Shown: piece after piece, positions 13,219-25,512 of the stretch
Numbering within the stretch: the first letter of the stretch is position 1
Layout of the letters: every line of letters starts with the position of its first letter
Assembly (NCBI GenBank): GCA_009617715.1
Contig: VTFK01000135.1
Span: forward strand, 523,200 to 587,199
Origin: Plectrocnemia conspersa
Lineage: Eukaryota; Arthropoda; Insecta; Trichoptera; Polycentropodidae
Direction: 5' to 3'
DNA length: 64,000 nt
The notes under the pieces: generated by a model
What the model saw: only the letters and a program-made list of their open reading frames with translations
What the model was told of the DNA's origin: nothing
The model's database searches: none
Translations under genes and position numbers: made by a program

Positions 13219-13298
13219 TATCGCCCAAAAGACCGTCGCCTATTTTGAATCGCCCATTTGACCATCGCCCAATCGCCGTCGCCCAATTGACCGTGTCC
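13219..13298 (-). repeat. subterminal repeat array, right end of MULE-type element
   Basis: About five inverted copies of the GGGCGAYGGTC motif mirror the left array, giving the element its inverted-repeat ends. Confidence 0.85.
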
Positions 13299-13480
13299 CT
13301 TGTAATGCTGCTTCAGTGAAATATTTTTCTCTGAATTCCGATTGTTCACATAGAATATTTTGAGTAATAATAAAATTCTTTAATTGTTTGATTACTACTT
13401 TCTACATCACATTTTATAGAAAATGTTGTATAGACAAGACAACATGTTAATTAGTCTCATTAACTCAATCTTTTCACTAT

Positions 13481-16297
13481 TTTTTATTTTTGGTATATGT
13501 ATAATAGTAGCAAATTATCAGGTATTTTTTTCTTCGGAGAATGTTTTATTTACCAAATAATATAATTTGGTTCCTAGTTTCTTTAATTATATTTACATCT
13601 AATTCATCAGTACTATTTCATTTTTTTAATTAAGAAATAATGTTATGTATTTTTTTTCAAGTTACTGATTTAAATTCAATGAAATTTACATTTAATGTTT
13701 CAGTTTTGTATTGTACTAAATTATTAAACCGATGTATTAAATTCGCAATGTTTTTTTTTTTTATTTTTTTTTTTACTATTATATGTGGATCTTTATGTGT
13801 ATTTCCACCAATTTTTATATTTATCATGTCGTTTCTCTGAGTAGATATGATCAAAAGCGTTTGTTTACAGATTTATTTCAAATATATAGATCTTTATAAT
13901 CATAACAAAATAGTTCTTAAACAGCAAAAATATATATTTTAATTGTAATGAGCATTTTTAAAGATTTATTAATAGCAAATTGCCGAAGTTTATATATTTA
14001 ATTCATGTATATAATAATATTTATTTTCATTATCATGACCTGTTTTAGGTCTTAGTAGTACTAATTAAAATTAATAAATACATATTAAATATCCTAAAAT
14101 ATAATTCTGCAGAATCTTCCGTGGCACTTAATTTGCTGTAAATTATATAGAAACATAGGATCAATTCTTTTAAAAAATAGATATATTACTTTTATACGCT
14201 CAAATCTAGAATCTTGACGTCATGTCATTATACATAATTTTCTAGACAGAGCACGTTTTCTGTCGCCTTACACGACGAGACACAAAATTTCATTAACACA
14301 ACGCTCTTAAATTAAGGAGTATGAACATATCGCACGATGAAATATTTAAACACTTCAGGGATGTGACCCTCGCCATGCTATACTACGACCTAAGTGTCCA
14401 TAGTGTCTGAGTATCCCTTATTCACGACCATATTAACCGAACCTAGCAAGAGTTTTAAACGAATTTAATTATGGAACAGTACTGCAGTTACTTGACAATA
14501 CCATACTATGAATGGACTAATCTTGGACTATAATTCAGAACGTTATTAACGGTAAAACCTTTATAATCCCTAAACACCATCCTAACACTTAAATGTTTTA
14601 TTGCACATACGATCATTTTTTATTTACTATGTTTTGAGATAAACATTCTGCACTGAAATTATTTCACGAGCAAATGTTCTCGAAGTTTATTGCGAAGGAA
14701 CAATTAAGGCAAGATTCTGGCAATGGACGTTTGCAATTTAATCTCACGAAACTTTATTGCGAAATTGCATGAGTTGTGTTAAGTATTCAGACAGCTAAGC
14801 GCACGCTATTTGTAGTGACTTTCAGAAGCAATAACACAGAACGACAAACAATCTGAAGGAAGAAATGAAAATACTTCCACCGTAATGTTTGAAGACTACA
14901 GTTTCAAAATTGAAGTTTTCGATTTTTCGGTCGTTCGATTTTAAAGATTGAGTCATATATATATTATTATAAATATAAAAACTTGATCTGGTACCAGTAA
15001 GTTAGTATAAACACGACAATCTCAGACTAAAAAATATAAATATAAATTAAATAAAAATATAGTATCTCACAAATTGCTTTGTAGCGTTTAATGTATTATG
15101 ATATTATTACGAAATTAGGGTACACATACACAAGTTAAATAAATCATCTCTGAAACTCAATCCGATTTTCCTGTACGGTCGTGACTAAACACATATGTGC
15201 CGTCATTAATTTAACATGAAAGCATGAATCTTTCATTAGAGTTTTGCTGACCCGGATTAGTTGACAGCGAGATGATAACGCTCTAATATGTTTTATATTA
15301 TACCTAGACATTCACTAAAATAATTACATGCGAAATTTAATATAGGTGTATCGTATACATACATGTATTTTAACGGCAGTTAAGTAAAGGCAAAATTAAA
15401 TCAAACAGTTAAATTAAATAATGTTTGATAAAGCTTTAAAATTCTATTAATTTCAATTGGTATTAAAAAACCTCCGTTCTGTAACGATGGCAAACGTCCA
15501 ATAATTTATCGAGTAGTAATAAAAAATTTAACGTCCAATTCAATCTTTGGATCTGTTGCCAATTATTTATTTTGCGATTGCCTTTCAGTTATTCAGTTAT
15601 ATGGCATATATGTAATTATATTTCCTGGAAATATAATGTTATTGATTACATATACACAAAAAAAGTACAATAATAATAATATATATAATTAAAAATATAA
15701 ATTTCAACTCATATTTACTGATGTCACACATGTATGTGTATCTAAATAAAATATTAAATTAAAGTGTTAGTATATTATTCAGTTTTAATATATATTTTAT
15801 AATTTCAACTTCTTTTATATACAGCAGTAAATATGAGTCATTTTAATATAAGTTTTCATTCAAAATATAAGAAAAACATTAAAATATAAATTAATTATTC
15901 CAAAGCAGTAAAAGCGTGCAAAATAATAAACAGATATGCAGTTATGGTATTTTTTTCATTAGTGTAAAAGTTTCACAACCAGCTTTGCATTTTACATTTT
16001 AGTACGCCTGTTTAATAATCTTTGTTATACCTAAAAAAAATTCTACATCTGACTTTTTATTGATTATAAATACTCCTTAATTAAAAAAACAAGCCACAGA
16101 AAATTTTAAAAATCGTTAAAAAAAGTTCTTATTATTTTTAATACCAATATATTATAGGCGATAGTGTATCAAAAACAGTATGTATATATGTGATTTGCTA
16201 TATATTTTGTAAGTATTATACAAACTCTAATCTTGTTAATCTATTAATGCAAGACCTAGAAGGGAGTAGTTTTCAAAAGAAAGCAAAGCGATAAGCA
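13481..16297. other. AT-rich gene-free DNA
   Basis: Overlapping short frames at 13,640-13,854 on both strands are low-complexity Phe/Lys-rich translations of T-runs. The stretch 14,200-14,900 is slightly less AT-rich but has no recognised content. Confidence 0.5.
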
Positions 16298-16519
16298 ATG
16301 TGCCTAGATGCACTATCAGCATCAATAGTGTCAAAAGAATATTATCTTAGGCCACTAGACCATGATATGTTTTCTCTGAGCGATGGTGGAGAAGCTGGCG
16401 CAGGGATGATGTCCGTGGAAAGTCCTCGAAAGGTCTTGTCTTTTTTTCTGGTTGTAACGAAGATTTGTGTAGTCCCAATCCTTTACGCTATTTTCAATGA
16501 CGGAGAATATTTACAGTAA
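16298..16519 (+). CDS. possible small coding exon, unrecognised
   Basis: An ATG-initiated frame of 73 codons. The first 46 codons (to about 16,435) are not low-complexity: they encode mixed, acidic and glycine-rich sequence including RPLDHDMFSLSDGGEAG and SVESPRK, unlike the Phe/Ile/Lys-rich chance frames nearby. An in-frame TAA lies two codons upstream, so if real the ATG would be a true start following a 5' UTR. A possible splice donor, AAG|GTCTTG at about 16,435, is weak beyond the GT. No family or neighbour supports it. It could be an alternative first exon of a gene whose other exons lie outside the window, or a chance frame. Confidence 0.25.
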   Translation: MCLDALSASIVSKEYYLRPLDHDMFSLSDGGEAGAGMMSVESPRKVLSFFLVVTKICVVPILYAIFNDGEYLQ

Positions 16520-19500
16520 AAACACTTGCGTGTTATTTTTTGTGTTTGTGTATGATCGCCACATACTTTTATTTTTTCTGTTTAATGACGAGAATTTTTA
16601 CTACATCTAAAAAATTGTCTTACAATGGTGTCCAATTCTAAACAAAATCCCATTTTTTATTATGCCAAGGCTGAATTTATCATTGGTTTTTATAATTAAT
16701 TAGCGTAATTTTAAGATACTCCAATAAATTTGGCTTAAAACTTTTTCTATTGTATTTAGCCCAACCTTTATTATTTCTAATTGTAAATTAAATGCTGGTT
16801 TGATTGATTAAATTATAAAATTTCGTGAAAAATTACATTAATGCATCATATGATTATTTTTATAATTTAAATATTATTATTTTTAAAAGACAGAGATTCT
16901 AGGAATTATTAAATAATATTACGCTTTAGATAAATTAGACCCAGCTTAAATACTCAGCTTCGATTCAGAGTCATGAAAACACTAAAGTGAGTTCAGGATT
17001 ATATAAGTCAAGATTATAAGACAACAATCATAAATATTGGAAAGAAGCGACGTAAAGACAATAATCATCCTAACTAACTGTTTAACACTCATTAGTTACG
17101 CAAATTTTATAATAGAATATAGATATAGTTTAAATTGATATGAATTGATAAAATCATTATAATTTGATTCAGGTCTTTTAAAAAATTCTCATGTATTTAA
17201 CGACGCCCTCAAACAGATATTCAAATTCGTCTTATTTGAATACATCACATTATACAAACCTTTTTTTCTTTCTCTCTCGGAAGCTTCAACATAACCGCGG
17301 CGATTACGCACACTTCGAGAATGATATATCCAAATTATGAATTTTATCTCAATATTTCAGGCGAAGCTCTCTCCAAGATCGATCCATCATTAAGAAACAT
17401 TATTCTTTCACGCAGAGTGTTCCATCTAAACGTTTTTATATTCATATTATGCATTAATGTGCTCGATTTTTTCCTCTCTCTCTTCTTGTGCCGACCCTTG
17501 TTAAAACGGAGGCTTCACATATTTAAGCATACGGAACCAACCCGTTCCGGGGGGGTCCGCCAGGCGTGATGAGGAGCATTTTGGGGAGCAATGGGGTGAG
17601 TTCATCCAGTGGCGTATTAGCGGCATGGCTTAGGAATCAGTTCTAAGGGCGCGTAATATATCGTTTATAAATATTATTTAAAATTACTAATTAATTAGTA
17701 ATTTTAGAAACTCTTTTATTTACATAAGATTCCATGAAAAATTATGTAGAGCAAACACATCAAATACCTTTCGCGATTCAAAAGATATGTTTTAAACGCA
17801 TTACAAATATTGCAAAAAACTAGTCTTAGAATGCAAATATGTTTATTAATACAATATAATTATTCAATATATAAAAATACATACAAAATGCATCCACGCA
17901 AAAAGATATTTTTATCAGACGTCGTGACGTATGTATGTCTAAAAAATCTCAACGTAGTATGTACATATCTACATACATAAATACAGGTACACAATTTGTG
18001 ATCAATAACTAGATAGAAGCCATTGAGCAATTTAGACAGACTCAACAAAGATGAAACTATTTTATTACTAAATTAGTAATATTAGGTTTACTTTGCGGTC
18101 TTAAGAGTGGTTGAAAAAAACTTTAACAAATAGGTTTTGAGGTTGCTTATTAAGATTAGCATTATTTGTATTAAATATAAATGTATTTGATGTTTTATAT
18201 TATTTATGGATACTCTACTGTAGTTCTAGTTCATAGATAGAGGAACATATTTATAATATTGTGTGTATAAAAATAAGTAATCTATAATAAAATTTACAAT
18301 AACAAAATATTTTTGGTTTATTTCACAAGAGTTCTTATTAAAATTAAATTATTTACGTAATTGTAAAACAACAATATTATTATGCGCATAATAAAATGTG
18401 TTGTCCTTTCCAAATAAAGATTATTTTTTCAACAGTATTTGTGAGTGACTACCGTCTCGGAACCTATATGCTATAAAGTGATTTGTACAATATTATTATT
18501 ATAAAGATAAGATCTATCTTTTATTGTTGTGTGAAATACTGTGTGTAGCAGATTAGCAATGCTTTTGCGACGTGTTGATTTCCTTTTTTGTTTGTTTGAA
18601 ACGGTCGTTAGAATGAACTCTAAATTATAACAAATTATGCAGTAGGTTGAAACCCATCGTATATATTCCATAGCATATTTATTACATATAGTTTGGTAAA
18701 GCACAGTTATATTTGTTAAAAATAAATGCTTGCGTGAATTATCTCTAAACTTAACTGCCTTATTTTTATAACTAAGTAGTAATATCTTCCATACAACATA
18801 AATCAGCGAAGCAAATATCCTATAAATTATATTTTTATATTGCCCCTAATGTTTTACATTTGATATTATTTCTGGAAGATCGAATTATTAAATATTATAT
18901 AATTTTATCTTAGATTGATTTTAGTATTTTCTTAATCTTACTGATAATTACCGTTATACATAATTTAAAAATTTAAGCTTGGGAAAAAATAGTGTTATTT
19001 ATATGTCGAACGTCTATTGATTGTACTATGTAAAACTAAATTAAAAATATTAAAATATATCGCATTCCTTTTATACTAATTAAAAAAATATGTATTGGTT
19101 GTGTTGACATGGTGTAACGTCTATCTTGAATTTTTACTTAGCTTATCTATTAAATAGGCTTTTTAATGATATTAATATAATCAGCAAGTGTGTCTCAAAT
19201 AACTCTATAAAAAAATAACAGCTAAAATAAAAATAGTTCGAGATGTTTAATTTATTATAGATTAAATAAAACTAAATTTTAGTTTCTATTATTGAATTAA
19301 ATAAAAAGTCTGCAATCTTTATATTTATTAATATTGTCAGATATGATACCACCTCTACGCTTTGGCTGAGGGTGGTTACACCAGTGAAAAATTAAAGGAT
19401 CCATCTCGAAAGTGGGTGGCTGGGCGGCAATTACGCCCGCGGGAGGCACAATAAATACCGCGATCGGCAAATTGAAACCGAACCGCAGAAATCGATGGAA

Positions 19501-21950
19501 TGTAGGTGTTGTACGCTCCAGCATTCATACCATGCTGTATACTGAAGTGTGGGGTGAGGTGGTCTCCTCGGACAATTGAACACCTCGACGGCTTTTTAGC
19601 TCTCCATTAATACCTTTTTTTCAGGTCCGGCATATAATTGAACTTGGACGATGTTAAAGTGGTGCCGAGTCCATCGGACGTTAATGAATCGACGTCCTAT
19701 GAGTACTCTTAATGCATTTAAAAATAAGAAAAAAGAAGGATTTTTTGTAAAATGATTTCTTTGAATGGTACTGGATGCTTGAAACACTGTTTGAAGCTGC
19801 ACTTTAAAATTTAATAAAAAATAATAGTTATTTAAAATGTCTGAGGGTGGCATAAAAAAATCATCATTGTTTTAAATAGTATTGAACGACTGAATCTTTA
19901 GCGTTGATCTGAATTTTGATTCAACCATCATAGAGTTCTTAGCTTACTTTATTTTGTTTGGGGAAATCTGAGAAAAAAATAGTTTTAAGAACTTCATTTT
20001 TTTAACCGTGATTCATCAGCGATAACCAGTATTCTTTTACTTTTTTATATCAACAATTCATATTTGCATTAAATTTTAAGAGCAGTTTTCCCTTTCATAC
20101 ATTAAAAAAGGATTATTAAATTGCTGGAATTGCACACAGGATTAGGTTTTTTCACGCTTATTTTAAGTACACACTACGAGCACAAAGTTGCTGCGACTAA
20201 AGCATATTTAATATAATATAAATTTACTTTTATTTTTACTAACCTTGTATTTTATTTGTAAAGAACATTTCTCAGCTTATTTTAAAACATAATATGTTAT
20301 ATTAAATAAACACTTTTTTCAGAAAATAAATCATATTTTTTTCTTATATATGACCAATTTATAATATACACGCATGAAAGGCTTTCGAATTGACAAATGT
20401 CCGGTGTGACACATAAAATATTTTCACATGTTTCAATTCGATTTTTTGCAACGCCTAAAGTAAATATTTGATACCTTGATTCTGTATACAATTTGACAGC
20501 TTTACTCGTTGTGCTTTGCGCTTTGTCTTCATTGAAAATTGATATTCTTTCGATTAAATAAACGCTAGCAAATGCGTACAATAAAAAATGTGATAGACCA
20601 GCTTTCAATATGTATATATATACATAAATATTTTAAAAATAGATAATAAACATTATATATCTAAAATAAATTCTTAAATATAAATATATATATTACACAA
20701 ATAAATAGATGCTGTGAAAATTTTATTGCCAATAAATTTCAATTTGATTATTACTTTTCTTATAAAATCTTTTTAATACTTATGTAGTAATTATTTTAGT
20801 AAAATAATTTATATAATTTTTATCTTTCGGGCTTTATGACTTAAGCGTCATGGGACACATCCATAAAAGGGAGATATTATGATAAATGAGTTTTAGGTGC
20901 GCCTCATAAATGGGAGGTCTATTGAAAATTCTGCCGATTTGTTTCGGGAACGTACATCTTCATGTATCAGTTGATTTAGCATTTTTGACAAGGGATAATT
21001 CATGAAGGCTCTATCTTTAATTTGAATCAATTGGTCTGATTATCATTTCATAATAAATTGTAAAATATCTTACATATATATAATATCACTTCAAGTCATA
21101 CAAACAAATTTTGCGTCTTAATCACACAGCTTTGCCAAAATTGTGTTACACTTTAATAAATTTATAAAATTAAAAACCAGCACCAAAGTGTAATATATTT
21201 ACAGTAAATTATAATATAGATAATAGTTTATATTTAAATAAATAAATGTCACTAATTCTTAGTCAAATATATTAGGTATTCCTAATGTATGATTGACTTA
21301 CTCAGCTGTTACTTATTTACCCCGCTCCAACGCATTGGGTTCACGCCTGTGAATTTACAGTGAAATATAAAAATATAGGTGTTATAGTTATATATTTAAA
21401 AAAAATGTTCTTTCACGCGCATTTTTAAAACTTTATCCATTTGTTGTTATTTTAAGTAGTGAGTTGTAATTTATACACACTTGTTAATTTGTTAGTATAC
21501 ATTTTACGTATTGTTACATAATTATTTCTGTTTTTATTTATTGATTATTATTATTATATATTGCATTTATAGTGAAATTAGGAAAAAACAGTGATTCTCA
21601 ACGTGTTATTGCTTTGATTTATATTACTACTTTTTTGTATTAGTATGATGAATACTTTCTTAACACTTTTCTATTATTAAATTTCGTTAATTTATTTTAC
21701 ATATTTTTTTATATATTTATCGGCTTTTGTGGATTTCGAATATCATTTCAGAAGCTCTCAATATTATTAATAAAATAAATATAAAATATTTTTTGTAATT
21801 TTTATTTATTTCGTACTCTTTAATTTATCGATATTATTTTTTATATAAATCATTTACATTGATTCAAATAAAAAATATCAATATGTATATATATATACAA
21901 AGCTTTTTATTTATTATTTCTTTAACTACATGTGTAAATATATAACTATC
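16520..21950. other. gene-free DNA with islands at 17,270-17,640 and 19,320-19,620
   Basis: The two islands are noticeably GC-richer. The first carries an 82-codon frame (17,321-17,569) and the second a 75-codon minus frame (19,297-19,524), neither recognised. The second island contains GGGCGGCAATTACGCCCGCGGG-type GC-dense sequence suited to transcription-factor sites. The rest is AT-rich. No element ends found. Confidence 0.4.
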
Positions 21951-22016
21951 TGAGGTACCTCAAAGCAGTAAAAGATCAATCGCCGTACATGTACGGCGAT
22001 ACCGCTTAAAGCGGTA
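21951..22016. repeat. three adjacent palindromes
   Basis: Within 66 bp there are three separate perfect dyads: TGAGGTACCTCA (21,951-21,962), a 22-bp palindrome centred on CCGTACATGTACGG (21,979-22,000), and TACCGCTT-A-AAGCGGTA (22,000-22,016). The third begins on the last base of the second. The block is GC-rich in an AT-rich background. Its function is unknown; operator-like binding sites or termini of a tiny foldback element are possible. Confidence 0.8.
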
Positions 22017-25000
22017 AATCTAGTGACATGCATTTACATTTTTCCTGCAGCTCAACTATTGTAAAGTAGTATTATGAGATATTTAAAAAAAAAATATTTA
22101 AATTGTTGTGCTTACAAATAATCACTGCGTTATAATTAAAATGTTTAAAGTTCGTCAAACGATTGATTAAAGCTAAGTATATTTTTTTTATCCATATATA
22201 AAAGAACCTTTGTTTTAGCAATAAAACAGATCTAAACGATGCGATTACCACTGAAATGGGAACTTATGTAAACGACACAAATGAAAAAATAATGTGCTTT
22301 TAAGGATACTCGATCTTCACATGAACACAGACACAAAGTTCAAGTAATTTAATTTTTGCTAAATTTTTTGCAGTTACTCGACCGCTTAACCTTATGCACT
22401 TATTTATCAGCTTAGATCCTAAATAATCCATGATTGCGTAAGTAAGTAAAAAAACATTTAATACATAAGCTAGTACTGTAAAATCACTGTAACTTGAGTT
22501 TGTGACTTTTTCTTATTACTTTTATTTTACCAAAGGTACACAAAAATTTAGCCCTAAACTCGCATTCAGTGAAGGTTACGCCTAATCAAGACAGACATCT
22601 CCGAACTTCATAAAAAAAAGGTTACTTTTACTTCTATAGTTAAATATGACACCTTACAAAATAACGATATGAAGGACACAGCACATATCTAAATCATAAT
22701 ATCTATTAATTGCAATAATTTGTACGGTTAATAATTCAGTTGGTGTAACTTTAATAATTTAAAGTTACATTATATTTTTATTTATATATGAAAAACACAA
22801 AAAAGACACCGGTTAGTCAATAATAATATCGCCACTAGGTACATTGCTTACAAAGCACGGTATCCGTGGAATGCAGACCCTCAGCGACGCACTATTTACG
22901 GGTTGTCATCGTTCTTAGGAGGACAAAGTAAGACACCTGACTGATCATTTAAGAAGGATTTTACTTTGTGAGTACAGATCTGAAAACTCCAAAAAATCAC
23001 CGAGTAAGACCATCTTGAGAGTATGCATAAAATGTGAGCTCGACTAGTGCATGTAAAAAGGTTGGATGCAGATTATTTTTTAAGGAAGAATTTCAATAAC
23101 ATGAGCGATTGGGCAAGGAGCTTGCTATAATAAGTTGTGAAAGCACTTTTTAAATGATTTTTAGTGTATAATTAAATCGTCGTGAAAGCACTTTTAAAAT
23201 AATTTTTAGGTTTTTATAAACGTTAAAAACCCTTTTAAATTTGATTCCAAAAAACATAGTTATCTTAACCGACTGGTTGCTACAAATTCATATATTTTTT
23301 AATAGTAAATTTTTTCAAGAAAAAATAGCTAAAACGACTTTATATAATTTAAATCTGTAACAATTATCTAGCCCTGTAATTTTCGTCAAGTAAAGTGTCT
23401 TGCTGGAAATTGCATCATATAAAATGAATTAACTAATAAATGTATTTTTAATGTTTGATAGTTACTTAGGCACATATTTAGGCACATTATTATGATTTTT
23501 GCTACTGTTGCTGCCATACAATGTCAGTTATAAGGCTTTGACCCTCATGTTTGACCTTTTATATAATAAAATATTATTCTTAGACTCTTGAGTCACATAA
23601 ACTATACTTAGAAAAAATAGCAATTCAATTTAAACATATGAGGAATTAGGTTTAGAACACTTAATTTAGAATATAAGAACAATGGTTATTTTCACCGTAT
23701 CTTAAAAGTTAATTTGTCAGACCAAATTACTTTCGCCCTATCATCAAGTATCCAGTCTTAATAATGCCGAGTCAAGTTTAACCTTTTTTATTTTTTCTAA
23801 AAACCACAATTTATATAAAGCTTTGGTACCTTTGAATCTCAGTTCCTTGACCCTTTTCTTACTGTCTGTGATAAAATAAATGTCTCTAATTGCAGACATT
23901 TCTCTAGCCATTTTTAACGGCATCTTTTACTAGTTTATAAGATACTTGCGATATATTCCTAAGGTCTGAGCCCTTAATCGTAAAATATGTATGTTGTATA
24001 TAAAATACATTTATATCATTAAAATATGACACGTAATAAACGAAACGGTTGCTTTTTCTAGACTGCATTTTGAAATTTATTTACAATGTATAAAAATATC
24101 TGCTAATATTATTTTTTTAATCATATATAACATATTTTTAGCAAACCGTGATAACCGTTTAACTATATATATATATATATTATATATGTTTATACTATAC
24201 GTACGAGAGGTTAACTCTGTTTTTCCTTATTTAATACTTTTTATGCGTTGTTACGTAATATGCGAATGTCAAAAACACATGTACACGAATGTGTAAACAC
24301 AATCACACAAATAAATTTGCTTTCGAAATTTATTTTTAAGCTCATTGTATGTTTTTATATTTATAAAAGTTGTATAGTCTGATTGTTGAGTATAGGTAAA
24401 TAAATTTATATAATGATAACAATATGTATACATTGCATTTAATAATATGTTTCTTTTGCAAGCAATAGTTTGTTAGCACAGAAGTTATAAAGCAAAAAAG
24501 TGACAGGCGTAGTTTTATGTTCATGACTATAAAACCTACACGAAAACGTTAAATATGCGGTTCCCGTCTTTTCAGTTTATTGCCTATACTAACTTTTTGG
24601 CTCATTTCCATTTCAGAGACGAATAACATTTAAATTTTGGACCACCCATTGCGAAAGAACATAGCCATATGCCTTATTTCTGGTCATTAGCAAAATTAAA
24701 GATCAGTTTTATTCTCTATTGTCTAATAAAAAATAGTTTAAGATTGAGCATACACAGTCTCAATAACAACTTTAGTTTGCTCGTTAGCTACAAAATAACA
24801 CAGTATATGCATTACTATAAAATTTAACACGAGATGCTTTCTCTCCAGCGCTAGTTTATCGTCTTTTCAGCATTTTTCATATATTTTTTCACCGTCTCGT
24901 TTATACCGTCTGTCTTCGAGACCCACACACGTTCGAATTTTAGCACACAAGTCACAGTTTCTTTCGTCGCCGCTAAATGCTCTCACCGTGAATGCACTTG

Positions 25001-25439
25001 ATGGCGAGTGCCGAGAGCGCGTTGGTTTACATTCAAACAAAGCACACTCCAAAGAACAAAGTGAGGGCGACAGGTATCCGTCTAGACACTAGAACACTAC
25101 TCTGTTTTTCACCTGTAAACAAACAAGAAACAACTGATTACATGGCGTGTGTGTCTGGGTGGACGCTCGAGGGATAGAAACGCTTATAATTAAGCCTAGG
25201 CTTGGACTTCTCAAACTGACACGTAAGGTACAATTTTTTTTTTTTTATAAAGTACATTTTTATTAAATATATCAGTAATTTTGTTTAAATCAATCAAGTC
25301 AACAGTAAGTTTTTTTTATAATTTTAAAGCAGTTTATTTTATCGAAAAGTAGATATAAGGACCATAATCAACGATTATCTGTTCTTTTTAAGTACTGTAT
25401 ATATTTAATTCGAAAGTTTTAAATACAGTAAAGCGAAAT
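22017..25439. other. gene-free DNA with island at about 24,860-25,220
   Basis: Contains a near-direct duplication at about 23,135-23,210 (GTGAAAGCACTTTT twice), a (TA)n run at 24,163-24,187, and a GC-richer block at about 24,860-25,220 with short overlapping frames on both strands. Nothing recognised. Confidence 0.4.
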
Positions 25440-25512
25440 TGTTATATATAGTATTAACAATTATGGCACCAATCAAGATCCTTGCGGTAGACCACTCGCT
25501 CGTATATAAAAT
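25440..25512 (-). pseudogene. RT fragment around the GLPQGS motif
   Basis: The minus strand from about 25,500 reads SGLPQGS, a stop, LVP, a stop, then LLILYI. This is the order of RT block B, (S)G-PQGS-LGPLLF, with two nonsense codons. Only about 25 residues are recognisable, so the family cannot be decided. Confidence 0.6.

Larger units (their letters stand above)
11678..13298. mobile_element. non-autonomous Mutator-like (MULE-type) element
   Basis: A 1,621-bp insertion flanked by a perfect 10-bp duplication, CTTGTAATGC, at 11,668-11,677 and 13,299-13,308. A 9-10 bp duplication is typical of Mutator-like transposons. The ends are imperfect inverted repeats, GGTACGCGACAATTGGGCG at the left and GGACACGGTCAATTGGGCG read inward from the right. 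They continue into arrays of a 15-bp motif, AATTGGGCGACGGTC, about six copies on the left and five on the right in inverted orientation. The interior has no transposase; it holds a 39-bp tandem duplication and a tandem repeat of about 174 bp. The element must be mobilised in trans, if at all. The superfamily call is an inference from the duplication length and end structure. Confidence 0.72.
10880..13480 (-). pseudogene. CR1/L2-like non-LTR RT pseudogene, split by a Mutator-like element
   Basis: Minus-strand coding, read right to left. About 13,480-13,440 gives a YRPINMLSCL-like start of the RT domain. About 13,355-13,308 gives EFREKYFTEAALQ (the FGFR..HST.TAL position). After the inserted element, about 11,625-11,575 gives VFFDFTRVFETIDRI (motif A). 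About 11,460-11,400 gives GVPQGL, then after a frameshift LGPLLFILYIND. About 11,365 gives FAHDT where the catalytic FADD/YADD is expected, so the second aspartate is lost. The thumb region follows at 11,150-10,890, with LQKLQNRAVRVIL. Stops and frameshifts are scattered throughout. The insertion at 11,678-13,298 falls just after ALQ, and coding similarity resumes in register beyond it. Confidence 0.8.
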
